Below are positions 33,033-41,507 of a stretch of 64,000 bases of DNA, one piece after another. A program made the position numbers and the translations under genes. Each line of letters starts with the position of its first letter. Position 1 is the first letter of the stretch. The notes under the pieces were generated by a model that saw only the letters and a program-made list of their open reading frames with translations, was not told the DNA's origin and did no database searches. Location of the stretch: NCBI GenBank assembly GCA_017745295.1, contig JAGHZR010000009.1:1-64000 (forward strand), read 5' to 3'. Source of the stretch: Novosphingobium sp. Lineage in GTDB: Bacteria > Pseudomonadota > Alphaproteobacteria > Sphingomonadales > Sphingomonadaceae.

Positions 33033-34569
33033 ACTTGCCCCATTCCTCGGCGAAGCTGCGCACGAGGGCCTGATTGTCGAGCCGGTTCACCGGAGCCGGG
33101 CGGCGCGCCATGTCGGGCGGGAAATCGAACATCGCGCGCTCGCTGGCCGGGGTCAGGAAGCGCAGGCCCTTGGGCAGGCGCACCGCATCGCCGATCGGGC
33201 GGTGCGCCGCGAGCGTGAAGCCCCACTCGCCGAAGCTGGGCACATAGGCGTGATAGCCCCGCGCATTGAAACCGGCGGCCTCCAGCGTGCTTGCCACCGT
33301 CCAGTAGGAGCGGGGGGCGATCAGCGGCGAGGTGCTCTGCACCGTCATCAGGCCGTCGGGCGCGAGCAGGCGGGCGACTTCGCGGTAGAAGCTCTCGGTG
33401 TAGAGCTTGCCCAGCGAGAACTCGGTGGGGTCGGGAAAGTCGACGAGGATCGCGTCGTAAGGTCCCTGCGCCTCGCGGACCCAGCGGAAGGCGTCGGCAT
33501 TGTGCACGGTCATGCGCGGGGAAGAGAGCGAGCCGCCGTTCAGCGCGGCAAGCTGCGGCGTGTCGCGGAACAGATGCGTCATTTCCGGGTCGAGATCGAC
33601 CAGCGTGACGTGGCGCACGCGCGGGTCGCGCAGCACTTCGCGCGCGGCGAGGCCGTCGCCGCCGCCGAGGATCAGCACCTTTGCGGGATTAGCGACGCGG
33701 CCCAGCACCGGCCAGACGAGCGCTTCGTGATAGCGATATTCGTCGCGGGTGGAGAACTGGAGGTTACCGTTCAGGTAGAGCCGCAGGTCCTCGCCGCGCC
33801 GGGTGATGACGATGCGCTGGTAGGGCGTCGAGCGGGCATGGACCACCGGCTCGGCATAGAAGGCCACTTCCGACCAGCGCTGCATGCGGTCGGCCATGGC
33901 AAGGCCCGCGATCAGGCTGGCGGTCACGACGAGGGCGGCGGCCATGTCGGCGGCGACGCTGCGCTGGCGGCGCAGCGCGAAGAGCAGCGCCAGCGCCACC
34001 GCGACATTGGCGAGGCCGAAGACGAAGCCGGTGCGGATCATGCCGAGCCAGGGCACGAGCACCAGCGGGAACAGCAGCGAGGCGATCAGGGCGCCGACAT
34101 AGTCATAGGTCAGCACGTTCGACACGAGTTCGCGGAAGGCGAAGCGGTGGCGCAGGATGCGGATGAGCAGCGGGATTTCGAGGCCCACCAGCACGCCGAT
34201 CGCCAGCACCAGCGCATAGAGCACCACGCGGAAGTCGCCGACCAGCGGGAACAGCATGAACAGGCCCGCCGCCGACCAGCCGCCCAGCGCCGCGATCATG
34301 ATCTCCACGCGCACGAAGACGCCCATCTCGTCGCCGCGAACGTGGCGCGAGAGCCAACTACCCACGCCCATGGCGAAGAGATAGGTGCCGATCACCGTCG
34401 AGAACTGGGTGACGCTGTCGCCCAGCAGGTAGCTGGCGAGGGTTCCGGCGAGCAGTTCGTAGATCAGCCCGCACGTCGCGACGACCAGGACCGAAACCAG
34501 CAGGATGACTGCGAGCGAGGCGGGCGCTTTCTCGCCCTCCGGACTCGCGGCCGCAATGTCTTCAGCCAT
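33022..34569 (-). CDS. Membrane-anchored aminopropyltransferase (spermidine synthase-like)
   Basis: Transfers the aminopropyl group of decarboxylated SAM to an amine. 515 residues: an N-terminal part with about seven membrane segments (roughly residues 20-220), then a cytoplasmic class I methyltransferase-like domain. Seen in that domain: KVLILGGGDGLAAREVL, THVTLVDLDPEM-type acidic loop (VTLVDLDPEM), and DAILVDFPDPTEFSLGKLYTESF with the catalytic Asp. Soluble SpeE lacks the membrane half. The membrane fusion suggests a membrane-bound or membrane-derived acceptor, or placement next to the SPFH protein; this is inference. The ATG at 34569 overlaps the DUF350 gene end by eight bases. Confidence 0.92.
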   Translation of the reverse strand: MAEDIAAASPEGEKAPASLAVILLVSVLVVATCGLIYELLAGTLASYLLGDSVTQFSTVIGTYLFAMGVGSWLSRHVRGDEMGVFVRVEIMIAALGGWSAAGLFMLFPLVGDFRVVLYALVLAIGVLVGLEIPLLIRILRHRFAFRELVSNVLTYDYVGALIASLLFPLVLVPWLGMIRTGFVFGLANVAVALALLFALRRQRSVAADMAAALVVTASLIAGLAMADRMQRWSEVAFYAEPVVHARSTPYQRIVITRRGEDLRLYLNGNLQFSTRDEYRYHEALVWPVLGRVANPAKVLILGGGDGLAAREVLRDPRVRHVTLVDLDPEMTHLFRDTPQLAALNGGSLSSPRMTVHNADAFRWVREAQGPYDAILVDFPDPTEFSLGKLYTESFYREVARLLAPDGLMTVQSTSPLIAPRSYWTVASTLEAAGFNARGYHAYVPSFGEWGFTLAAHRPIGDAVRLPKGLRFLTPASERAMFDFPPDMARRPAPVNRLDNQALVRSFAEEWGKYEG

Positions 34570-34771
34570 GAATGGCCGCGGCAATGATGTTCGAGATGCC
34601 GATCGCGACGGCTCCGGCAAGCAGTGCCACGGCCACGTTCTTGTGCTCGATGATCTCGCGCCAGAGTTCGCCGGGCGTCAGCCGGTCCACCAGCACGAAG
34701 CTGACGACGAAGATCACGATGCCCAGCCCCGCGTAGAGCAGTGTGGCGAGGAAGACGGAAAGTGTGAGCAT
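34562..34771 (-). CDS. DUF350-family small membrane protein
   Basis: 69 residues with two hydrophobic segments (LSVFLATLLYAGLGIVIFVV and VALLAGAVAIGISNIIAAA) around a polar turn that reads DRLTPGELWREIIEHKN. This matches the DUF350 repeat, which occurs as E. coli YjfL within the yjfIJKLMC group and in polyamine- and PspA-linked operons; the molecular role is not established. Here only one repeat is present, half of the longer two-repeat members, so a dimer or oligomer is expected. GGAAGGAG precedes the ATG at 34771. It overlaps the aminopropyltransferase gene by eight bases. Confidence 0.88.
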   Translation of the reverse strand: MLTLSVFLATLLYAGLGIVIFVVSFVLVDRLTPGELWREIIEHKNVAVALLAGAVAIGISNIIAAAIHG

Positions 34772-34804
34772 GTCGGCTCCTTCCAGTGAGAGGGCTTTGG
34801 TGGA

Positions 34805-34975
34805 CTACTTGTGGGTGGGGCCGACGCGCCCGCCGTAGAAGCCGCCGCCCCTGCCGCCGCTCCCGGCCTCTCGGGTCTCGTCCGAATAGGGCGACCAGGC
34901 GTAATAGGAGGCGGTGGCGGTTCCGGCGACGAGCAGCAGGCACCACAGCGTGAACAGGATCACACGCGGGGTCAT
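34805..34975 (-). CDS. Tiny single-pass membrane protein with Gly-rich tail
   Basis: 56 residues. One membrane segment (VILFTLWCLLLVAGTATASYY), then SPYSDETREAGSGGRGGGFYGGRVGPTHK, a charged Gly-rich tail. No family name recognised. The start ATG at 34975 overlaps the stop of the DUF4178 gene by four bases (ATGA), which supports it as a real operon member. The Gly-rich tail resembles the flexible or phase-separating tails of small membrane proteins in stress operons, but its job is unknown. Confidence 0.72.
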   Translation of the reverse strand: MTPRVILFTLWCLLLVAGTATASYYAWSPYSDETREAGSGGRGGGFYGGRVGPTHK

Positions 34976-36240
34976 GAATTCTGGTTCCTGAAGCGCCGCC
35001 AGACGAGGACGCAGGGATAGATCGAAAGCAGGATCACCAGGGTCCACCAGTTACCCCAGGGCAGGCTGCCGGTGCGCGCGTCGATGCGGATTTCGATGGC
35101 TTCGGGGGTGGACCAGGGGTTGCTACCGTCAGGCACCGTATCGACGGGCCACGAATGCGCGGCGGCATCGACGTAGAGGTCATAAGTGCCGCGCGGCACT
35201 TGTCCGAACAGGGTGCTGGCGCTGCGGCTGCCTTCGGTCCAGGCGCCGTCGGAATCGCTGCCCGAATAGTGTTCGGACAGGCCGTAGCCGTCGATCGACT
35301 GGCCGGTGGTCCGGTCTACCAGCCGGTAATCGAGTTCGATCCAGCGGTTATCGAAATTCTCCCCGCTGGCGGTGACGGTGACGAACTGCCAGGCCCGCCG
35401 CACCGTGATCGCGCCGATTTTCTGGCCCTCGCGCGCGGATCCGAAAGGCGCCGTGACAGTGCCGCTCACGCGTTCGACAGGCCCGGCGATGACGATCATC
35501 GCCAGCAGGGCGAGGATCGCGCTTGCCAGCACGAGCAGGCAGATGCGGCCGAGATCGTCCGGTTTCCGGGTGTTCCCGCCGCGGGCGTAGAGCGCGGACT
35601 GGCGTTCCCGAGACATGCGAGGCGGCACAATGCCGAAGGCCGTCTCGACATGACCTTCGGAGAGCGCGACAAGCTGGGTCCAGTTGATCTCGCCGCCCGC
35701 TTCCTCGCAAGACAGCATGAAGTCGCGGGCGACGTAGGAACGCGCCCGCGCGCTGTCGCCTTGGGCGACGCGCCAATAGAACTCGCCGACGAGCGAGCCT
35801 GTCACGGCCTCGCTCTCGTCGTCTTCCTGGCGAAAGCGCTGGCTGCGCCAGACCACGGAATCGCCCTTGGCTTCGGGGCGGTCGAGCAGCGGGGTGCCGA
35901 ACTGCCACTCGCCTTCCCACTCGACCAGCCAGCGATAGCCGACGTAAGGGTTGAACAGCAGGTATTCGCGCCAGCGATCCGTCGGCCCGCGCCGGATCAT
36001 CGCGCCGATCACTTCCCATTCGGTATCGAACAGGCTGCCGCGCGCGCCGAGCGGCAGCGAGAATTGCCCGGCAGCGCGCTTGTGGCGCTCGATGATCTGG
36101 ACTTCGGGGCGCGAGACGTCGAGGATCGAGCCGCAATAGCGGCAGGCCAGATTGACCGACCAGCCTGCCGCGCGCACTTCCAGCGTGCCGCCACAGGCGG
36201 GGCAGGACAGCGTGCGGGTGCCCTTCTGCGCCTCGGTCAT
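34972..36240 (-). CDS. DUF4178 protein with zinc ribbon and membrane segments
   Basis: 422 residues. A zinc-ribbon start has Cys 13/16 (SCPACGG) and Cys 33/36 (LACRYCGS). Then the DUF4178 domain, recognisable by WEVIGAMIRRG, WREYLLFNPYVGYRWLVEWEGEW and WRSQRF. A membrane segment follows at about 229-250 (ICLLVLASAILALLAMIVIA), then a beta-rich extracytoplasmic domain, then a second segment near 395-412. It is one of two DUF4178 genes here; the family is tied to polyamine and SPFH operons but has no known activity. The start overlaps the stop of the shorter DUF4178 gene by four bases. Confidence 0.85.
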   Translation of the reverse strand: MTEAQKGTRTLSCPACGGTLEVRAAGWSVNLACRYCGSILDVSRPEVQIIERHKRAAGQFSLPLGARGSLFDTEWEVIGAMIRRGPTDRWREYLLFNPYVGYRWLVEWEGEWQFGTPLLDRPEAKGDSVVWRSQRFRQEDDESEAVTGSLVGEFYWRVAQGDSARARSYVARDFMLSCEEAGGEINWTQLVALSEGHVETAFGIVPPRMSRERQSALYARGGNTRKPDDLGRICLLVLASAILALLAMIVIAGPVERVSGTVTAPFGSAREGQKIGAITVRRAWQFVTVTASGENFDNRWIELDYRLVDRTTGQSIDGYGLSEHYSGSDSDGAWTEGSRSASTLFGQVPRGTYDLYVDAAAHSWPVDTVPDGSNPWSTPEAIEIRIDARTGSLPWGNWWTLVILLSIYPCVLVWRRFRNQNS

Positions 36241-36899
36241 CGCAGCGCCGCCGGGAGCGGCCAGCCCTCGATCTCACGCAAGGCGCGGGGCGAGAGGCCG
36301 GACAATTCGTGCCAGGTGCCGAGCCAGGCGCTGGTGCCTTCGGCATCGCGCTGGAGCGAGAGCGCCTCGCCGCCGGGGGCGCGGCAGTCCACATTGGTCA
36401 TCGACCAGCCGGGCAGGGTGGGAAAGGGCAGGTCGCCTTCGCTGCCGAGGCATTCGGCCTGCTTGATGTCGGAAACCTCGAAGGCGATGCCGTCTACCTC
36501 AAGGCCCTGTCCGACAAGCGGGTCGCGGCCTTCGGCAAAGGCGCGCGCCAGCGGATCGGTCATCACGTCAGGCCGCTCCGCCGTGAGCATGTAGAGGCCC
36601 ATGGCCTCGCCCAGCCAGCGGCTTTCGCCGCCGGGCGTCGCCAGCAGCCATTCGTTCCAGGAACCGCTGCTCCAGCCCCAGCGCACGCGGCCTGCCGTGG
36701 TGTACTCGATGCCCGCAATCGTGAAGCGTGTGCCCAGCCGGATCGGCGAGATGTCGAACGGCACTTCGGCCACTTTGCCGATCTCTTCGAGTGCCTGCCC
36801 CTTGCGCAGGATCAGCGACTGGCAATGGGTGCAGGTCGTATAAGGCACGGAAAGCCCGCGCACGGGCAGGGCGGCGCCACACGACGGACAATGGATCAC
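36237..36899 (-). CDS. Short DUF4178 protein with zinc ribbon
   Basis: 220 residues from a GTG at 36899. Zinc-ribbon Cys at 4, 7, 23 and 26 (HCPSCGAAL and TTCTHCQS), then the DUF4178 core with FTIAGIEYTTAGRVRWGWSSGSWNEWLL. No membrane segment, so cytoplasmic or peripheral. Two successive DUF4178 genes, one soluble and one membrane-anchored, suggest an assembly between cytoplasm and membrane. The spacing to the SPFH gene upstream is 24 bases and the downstream gene overlaps by four, so it is in the middle of the operon. Confidence 0.85.
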   Translation of the reverse strand: MIHCPSCGAALPVRGLSVPYTTCTHCQSLILRKGQALEEIGKVAEVPFDISPIRLGTRFTIAGIEYTTAGRVRWGWSSGSWNEWLLATPGGESRWLGEAMGLYMLTAERPDVMTDPLARAFAEGRDPLVGQGLEVDGIAFEVSDIKQAECLGSEGDLPFPTLPGWSMTNVDCRAPGGEALSLQRDAEGTSAWLGTWHELSGLSPRALREIEGWPLPAALR

Positions 36900-36923
36900 G
36901 CTGTCGCTCCCCCGAAACGCGGA

Positions 36924-37907
36924 TCAGCGAATGCGCGACAGCAGTTCGGCCTTCTTGGCGTCGAACTCCTGCTGGCTGAGCGCGCCGAGCGTCACGAGCT
37001 TGTGCAGCTTCTCGATCGTCGCGATCGGGTCCTCCTCTGCCGGTGCGGAAGGTTGGCCCGCAGCGCCGAGACCCGCCGACATTGCCCCGCCGAGCGCGGT
37101 TGCCGCCGCGACTCCCGCGCCGATCCCGGCAACGCCGCCATCGACTCCAGCCGCTTTCTCGATCGCCTCGGCCGTCTGGAAGCGGGTATATTGGCCCAGG
37201 TCGCCGAGCACCCGCATCGACGAACCTTTGTCGAGGTGCGCCTGGACTTCTTCCGGCAGCGACACGCTTTCGACGTAGAAGCTCAGGCACTCCAAGCCCC
37301 ACTGTGCGAAGGCCTTGTCCACTTCGCCCTTGATGCGGTCCGACAGCGCCTGCTGGTTGGCGGCGAGATCGAGGAACGGGATGCCCCCGCTGCCCAGCGC
37401 GGTGGCGATCGCGGTCTGGATCGCGGCGCGGAGCTGCGGCTCCAGCGCCGAGACGTTCAAGCCCTCCAGCGTGCCGACGACCCTCGACACGAACGGTTCG
37501 AGATCAGCGACGCGGAAGGAATAGGACCCGAAGGCGCGGATGCGCAGCGCACCGAATTCGGCATCGCGCACCGTCACCGGCTGGGCGGTGCCCCACTTGA
37601 GGCCGTGCTGTTCCTTGCGCGAAAGGAACACGACATCGGACTTGAAGGGCGACTTGAAGCCCTTGTCCCAGTTCATCAGGCTTGTGAGCACCGGCAGGTT
37701 CGCGGTGTTCAGAGTATGGAGGCCGGCCTCGAAGAAATCGGCGACGCAGCCTTCGTTGACGAAGACCGCGACTTGCCCTTCCCGCACCGTCAGCTGGGCG
37801 CCGTTCTGGATCTCGCGGTCCTCGAACGGCACGCGCCAGGCGAGTTGGCCCGGCTGTTCGAGCCATTCGATGACGTCCACGAACTGCTTGCGAAGAAATC
37901 CGAACAT
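36924..37907 (-). CDS. SPFH/band-7 domain protein with C-terminal SHOCT-like segment
   Basis: 327 residues. An SPFH domain occupies about 20-210 (EWLEQPGQLAWRVPF, then VREGQVAVFVNEG and LRIRAFGSYSFRVADLEPF), followed by an Ala/Gly-rich stretch (ALGGAMSAGLGAAGQPSAPAE, cut here) and a C-terminal ATIEKLHKLVTLGALSQQEF segment typical of SHOCT oligomerisation motifs. It resembles the virion-core/YdjI group of SPFH proteins, which lack the N-terminal membrane anchor of flotillins. Such proteins form membrane-associated assemblies. It is the first gene of the operon; upstream lies a 13-bp perfect inverted repeat. Confidence 0.87.
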   Translation of the reverse strand: MFGFLRKQFVDVIEWLEQPGQLAWRVPFEDREIQNGAQLTVREGQVAVFVNEGCVADFFEAGLHTLNTANLPVLTSLMNWDKGFKSPFKSDVVFLSRKEQHGLKWGTAQPVTVRDAEFGALRIRAFGSYSFRVADLEPFVSRVVGTLEGLNVSALEPQLRAAIQTAIATALGSGGIPFLDLAANQQALSDRIKGEVDKAFAQWGLECLSFYVESVSLPEEVQAHLDKGSSMRVLGDLGQYTRFQTAEAIEKAAGVDGGVAGIGAGVAAATALGGAMSAGLGAAGQPSAPAEEDPIATIEKLHKLVTLGALSQQEFDAKKAELLSRIR

Positions 37908-37936
37908 GACAGACCCCGAAAAGATGGTCTGCCGAG

Positions 37937-37985
37937 CGTAGAGAGTTTGCCGCTTGCTGAAAAGGACGGAAACAAACTCTCTACG
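37937..37985. promoter_or_regulatory. Long perfect inverted repeat before the SPFH operon
   Basis: CGTAGAGAGTTTG (37937-37949) and CAAACTCTCTACG (37973-37985) are exact inverted copies, 23 bases apart. They lie 30-78 bases before the SPFH start and after the stop of the exporter gene. There is no T-tract, so a terminator is unlikely; an operator for a dedicated regulator or a structured leader is more likely. Confidence 0.85.
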
Positions 37986-38014
37986 GTTCGCAGGTACAGG
38001 GCTTCGCTCGACTG

Positions 38015-39211
38015 TCAGGCTTCCGCCAGATGGGGCTGGCCGATCTTCATCGGCCGGGTGCCGAACAGTACGAGCAGCAGTCCCGTCACGGCCAGGAGGC
38101 TGCCGGTAACGGAGACCGCGCCATAGCCGAGACCGAGCTTGACGGCGGCGGCGCCGGCGGCCGCGCCCAGCGCATTGCCGAGATTGAACGCGCCGACGTT
38201 GATCGAGGAAGCGAGGCCCGGCGCTTCCGAGGCCGCCGCCATGACCCGCATCTGCACGGGCGGCACCAGAGCAAAGGCGGCGGCGCCCCAGACCAGCAGT
38301 CCGATCGCTGCGCCGATCTGCGAGGTCAGCGCCAGCGGCAGGACCAGCATGACCAAGGCCAGCAGTGCGAGGAACAGCTTCGTCGCGCCGTCGAGCGACC
38401 AGTCTGCAAGCCGTCCGCCCGCCCAGTTTCCGATGCTGAAGCCGACACCGATCAGCGCCAGGGCCAGGGTCACGAAGGCGTTCGAGGCATGGGCGAGCTG
38501 GGTCAGCGCAGGCGTCACGTAAGTATAGAGCGTGAACATCGCGCCCGCGCCCATCACGGTCGTGGCCATGGCAAGCAGGACCGGCCCGCGGGTCAGGACC
38601 TTGAGTTCGCGCGCCACGTCCGGTCGGGTTCCGCTGCTGCCCTTGGGCAGCGCGGCCCAGAGCGCCAGAATCGCGGTGAGGCCGATCAGCGCGGTGCCTG
38701 CAAAAGCGGTCCGCCAACCGACCTGCTGGCCGATCCACGTCGCTGCGGGCACGCCGCCGATATTGGCGATGGTCAGGCCCAGGAACATGGTGGCGACGGC
38801 GCTGCCCTGCTTTTCCTTGGGGACCACGCTTGCCGCGACGACGGCGCCGAGACCGAAGAAGGCGCCATGATTGAGGCTGGTGACCAGCCGCGCCAGCAGC
38901 AGTGTGTAGTAGCCCGGCGCCATCGCGGACATCAGGTTGCCGAGGGTGAAAATGCCCATGAGCAGCATCAGCGCCGTGCGTTTCCCGAACCGGCTGAAGG
39001 CCAGCGTCATGACCGGCGCGCCGAGCATGACGCCGAGGGCATAAGCGCTGACCAGCAGGCCTGCTGTCGGGATCGAGACCTTGACGCCCTCGGCGATGAC
39101 CGGGAGCAGGCCCATCGGCGAGAACTCGGTGGTGCCGATGCCGAAGGCCCCGATCGCCAGGGCGAGCAGGACTCGGCGGGAATGGGTTGGATCTGGGGTG
39201 CTGGCGGTCAC
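38015..39211 (-). CDS. MFS efflux transporter (AraJ-like, DHA1 type)
   Basis: 398 residues with twelve hydrophobic segments. Seen: the segment-1/2 region AIGAFGIGTTEFSPMGLLPVIAEG and AYALGVMLGAPVMTL, and the cytoplasmic-loop RFGKRTALML, typical of DHA1 drug/sugar exporters. It starts at a GTG at 39211, eight bases after AAGGAC; an ATG further on would remove the first membrane segment. A LysR gene lies divergent, 91 bases away, so the exporter is probably its target. Substrate not known. Confidence 0.88.
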   Translation of the reverse strand: MTASTPDPTHSRRVLLALAIGAFGIGTTEFSPMGLLPVIAEGVKVSIPTAGLLVSAYALGVMLGAPVMTLAFSRFGKRTALMLLMGIFTLGNLMSAMAPGYYTLLLARLVTSLNHGAFFGLGAVVAASVVPKEKQGSAVATMFLGLTIANIGGVPAATWIGQQVGWRTAFAGTALIGLTAILALWAALPKGSSGTRPDVARELKVLTRGPVLLAMATTVMGAGAMFTLYTYVTPALTQLAHASNAFVTLALALIGVGFSIGNWAGGRLADWSLDGATKLFLALLALVMLVLPLALTSQIGAAIGLLVWGAAAFALVPPVQMRVMAAASEAPGLASSINVGAFNLGNALGAAAGAAAVKLGLGYGAVSVTGSLLAVTGLLLVLFGTRPMKIGQPHLAEA

Positions 39212-39302
39212 GGGAACGTCCTTCGGTCGGTGGTCAAGCGGGGAGGGGATGATGAATGATGCAAAAATGGACTGTTCCGGTTCGGCGCGGTAGGCTGTCC
39301 GG

Positions 39303-40253
39303 ATGCGAAAGATTTTTGAATCGGATGCAAAGGTTCCGCTCGGCGCGGATCGGGCGCGGGCGCTGGAAGTCTTCGCGGCGGTGGTGTCGGAAGGCAGCTT
39401 TTCCGCTGCCGGACGGCTGCTCGACCTGACCCCCTCCGCCGTCAGCCGGACTGTCGACCGCATCGAGGCGCGGCTGGGCGTCCGGTTGCTGCTGCGCACC
39501 ACGCGGGCGCTGTCGCTGACGGCGGAAGGGCAGGCCTATCTCGGCGCGGCGCGGCGGATCCTGGCCGATCTCGACGATGCCGAGCAGTCGATCGCCGATC
39601 GCGGCGCGCCGCGCGGGCGGCTGCGGGTCAGCGTCTCCCATGCCCATGCCCGCCTGACCGTGGTGCCGCTATTGGGCGAATTCGCGCGGCTCTATCCGCA
39701 TATCCTCGTCGATGTCGGGGTCAGCGACCGGCTGGTCGATGTGGCGGCGGGAGAGGCCGACGTGGCGATCCGCTTCGGGCCGCTGGCGGACAGTTCGCTC
39801 ACGGCCCGCAAGCTGGGCGAGAACCGCCGCGTCATCGTTGCCGCGCCGGGCTATCTGGCGCTTCGGGGCATGCCGCAAGTGCCGGAGGATCTGCTGGAGC
39901 ACAATTGCCTGAACTTCAACTTCCGCCGCGCCGAGCCGGTCTGGCCGTTCCGCAAGGACGGGCGCGATTATGCGCTGAGCGTGCGCGGCTCGATCGAGGC
40001 CAACAATGGCGAGACCTTGGGCCAGCTGGCGGCGGACGGCGTGGGCATCACCCGCGTCGGCCGTTTCAGCGTGGTGGAGGAGATCGCTTCGGGACGGCTG
40101 GTGCCGGTGCTCGAAGACTATAACCCCGGCGACGTGGAACTCGTCCACGCGGTCTTCGTTGGAGGGACGAACATGCCTGCGCGGGTGCGGGTCTTCGTGG
40201 ATTTTCTGAGTGATCGTCTGAACGGCCAGATGAATCGCAGTCCGCATTTTTGA
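39303..40253 (+). CDS. LysR-family transcription regulator
   Basis: 316 residues. A winged helix-turn-helix occupies the first 80 or so residues (ALEVFAAVVSEGSFSAAGRLL and SAVSRTVDRIEARLG), then a LysR effector domain of the common length. It is divergent from the MFS exporter gene with a 91-base gap that should hold its binding sites, so it likely controls that exporter. The inducer is unknown. ATG at 39303. Confidence 0.93.
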   Translation: MRKIFESDAKVPLGADRARALEVFAAVVSEGSFSAAGRLLDLTPSAVSRTVDRIEARLGVRLLLRTTRALSLTAEGQAYLGAARRILADLDDAEQSIADRGAPRGRLRVSVSHAHARLTVVPLLGEFARLYPHILVDVGVSDRLVDVAAGEADVAIRFGPLADSSLTARKLGENRRVIVAAPGYLALRGMPQVPEDLLEHNCLNFNFRRAEPVWPFRKDGRDYALSVRGSIEANNGETLGQLAADGVGITRVGRFSVVEEIASGRLVPVLEDYNPGDVELVHAVFVGGTNMPARVRVFVDFLSDRLNGQMNRSPHF

Positions 40254-40324
40254 CCTGTCGGCCCGATTGGGATTGGTTATATCGCCAAGCTTGAAGAGAC
40301 CCCTGCAATGAAGGAACCCAGACG

Positions 40325-40981
40325 ATGACCCGGCCTCTCCTGCCCCGCGCCGCCTGTTTGGCATCGGTGCTGACGCTGGCCGCCGTTCTGCCTGCGGGCA
40401 TGGCTTTCGCGCAAGTCTCGCCCGACCAGTTCCCGATGCAGTCGCCGGTCGGCGCTCCCAGCCCGCCGCCGTCAAAGGGCAAGCCCTCAGGCCCGGCGGA
40501 TCACATGCCCACACCGCTGGCCTGTCCTTCCGATCCGGTGGACTTGCCGCCCGAACTCGCGGCATGGACATCGCGCAGGCCCTTGCTTGCGGCCCGCGAC
40601 ACGCGCTCACTGTCGGGCGCGAAAATCGATCCCGGCAAGGCGATCGAGGGCGGTCTGCGGCCGACCTCCGAAATGCGCTACGCCCAGCGTCCCGAGAAGC
40701 CCGGCGGTTCGGTCAGCTTCGGCGGGCTTTACACCTTCTCCGTGGCCGATGCGGGCAGTTACCGCGTGGCGCTCGGCGCGGCGGCCTGGATCGACGTGGT
40801 GAAGGCCGGAGCCAAGGCGGGGAACGGTAAGGTCATGCCTTCGACCGCGCATGGCCATGGGCCGGATTGCTCGGGCATCCGCAAGATGGTGGACTTCACG
40901 CTCCAGCCCGGCACTTATTTGCTCCAGATCTCGGGCAATGCCGTGGCCCGGTTGCCCCTGCTGGTGACGCGCCTGCCCTGA
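40325..40981 (+). CDS. Exported protein of unknown function
   Basis: 218 residues with a signal peptide (cleavage near AFAQVSP), so periplasmic. A Pro-rich stretch follows (FPMQSPVGAPSPPPSKGK), then a beta-rich domain with SEMRYAQRP, GGSVSFGGLYTFSV, a Cys pair far apart (CPSDPVDLPP and DCSGIRKM), and a C-terminus ending in LLVTRLP. I do not recognise a family. The ATG at 40325 follows the LysR gene by 71 bases on the same strand but has its own spacing; operon membership is unclear. The next gene is convergent. Confidence 0.75.
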   Translation: MTRPLLPRAACLASVLTLAAVLPAGMAFAQVSPDQFPMQSPVGAPSPPPSKGKPSGPADHMPTPLACPSDPVDLPPELAAWTSRRPLLAARDTRSLSGAKIDPGKAIEGGLRPTSEMRYAQRPEKPGGSVSFGGLYTFSVADAGSYRVALGAAAWIDVVKAGAKAGNGKVMPSTAHGHGPDCSGIRKMVDFTLQPGTYLLQISGNAVARLPLLVTRLP

Positions 40982-40987
40982 TACCGT

Positions 40988-41368
40988 TCAGTTGGCTCGT
41001 GCGGGGAGCGGCTCCCCGCGCACCGCGCCTTCCAGCGCCCGATATTCGTCGGACCGGCCCAGCGCGCCCATGAGCGCCTGAAGGCCGCGAAACTGCGCGA
41101 GCACCAGGCGGCCGGTGTCCGTCACCCTGGCGCCGCGCTCGCGGCCGCCACCGGCCACGGTCTCCACCAGCGGCGCCTGCCAGCAGCGATTCATTGCGTC
41201 GACCAGCAACCAAGCGCGGCGATAGCTCATGCCCATCGCCCGCCCGGCGGCGGAGATCGAGCCTTCGCGGTCGATGGCCTCCAGCAGGTCGGCCTTGCCC
41301 GGGCCCATTGCGATCTCGTCCCCGCAATAGATGCGGGCGTGCAGCTTCAGTTTCGATTTGGCGGTCAT
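40988..41368 (-). CDS. ModE-like N-terminal DNA-binding protein
   Basis: 126 residues. The winged helix is seen in KADLLEAIDREGSISAAGRAMGMSYRRAWLLVDAMN, typical of the ModE N-terminal domain, and the C-terminus ends after GALGRSDEY. The molybdate-binding TOBE domains of full ModE are absent, as in the short orphan members of this family. It may respond to molybdate through another protein, or to something else. The ATG at 41368 is the first good start; upstream codons run into the vanA promoter. It is divergent from vanA with about 140 bases between starts. Confidence 0.85.
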   Translation of the reverse strand: MTAKSKLKLHARIYCGDEIAMGPGKADLLEAIDREGSISAAGRAMGMSYRRAWLLVDAMNRCWQAPLVETVAGGGRERGARVTDTGRLVLAQFRGLQALMGALGRSDEYRALEGAVRGEPLPARAN

Positions 41369-41441
41369 GGTCGATCGGCAGCAGAGAATTCGTGCGACCC
41401 TACATCGTGTTGAGACTTCGGGCGAGCACCATTCTTTGGCC

Positions 41442-41479
41442 TTGACTGATTGGATCCAATGCGACAAATTGGATCCAAT
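41442..41479 (+). promoter_or_regulatory. vanA promoter with two VanR operators
   Basis: TTGACT (41442-41447) is a -35 element. ATTGGATCCAAT, a perfect 12-bp palindrome, occurs at 41449-41460 and again at 41468-41479, centres 19 bases apart, covering the spacer and the -10 region. This is exactly the operator sequence known for Caulobacter VanR, so a VanR protein bound here would block transcription until vanillate is present. Confidence 0.92.
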
Positions 41480-41507
41480 AACGACGCCCCAGGGGCTGGA
41501 GAGGACC

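Noticed and set aside
37937..37985. The 13-bp inverted repeat as a terminator of the upstream MFS gene
   Set aside because: No T-tract on the minus strand after the stem, and the 23-base loop is long for a terminator.
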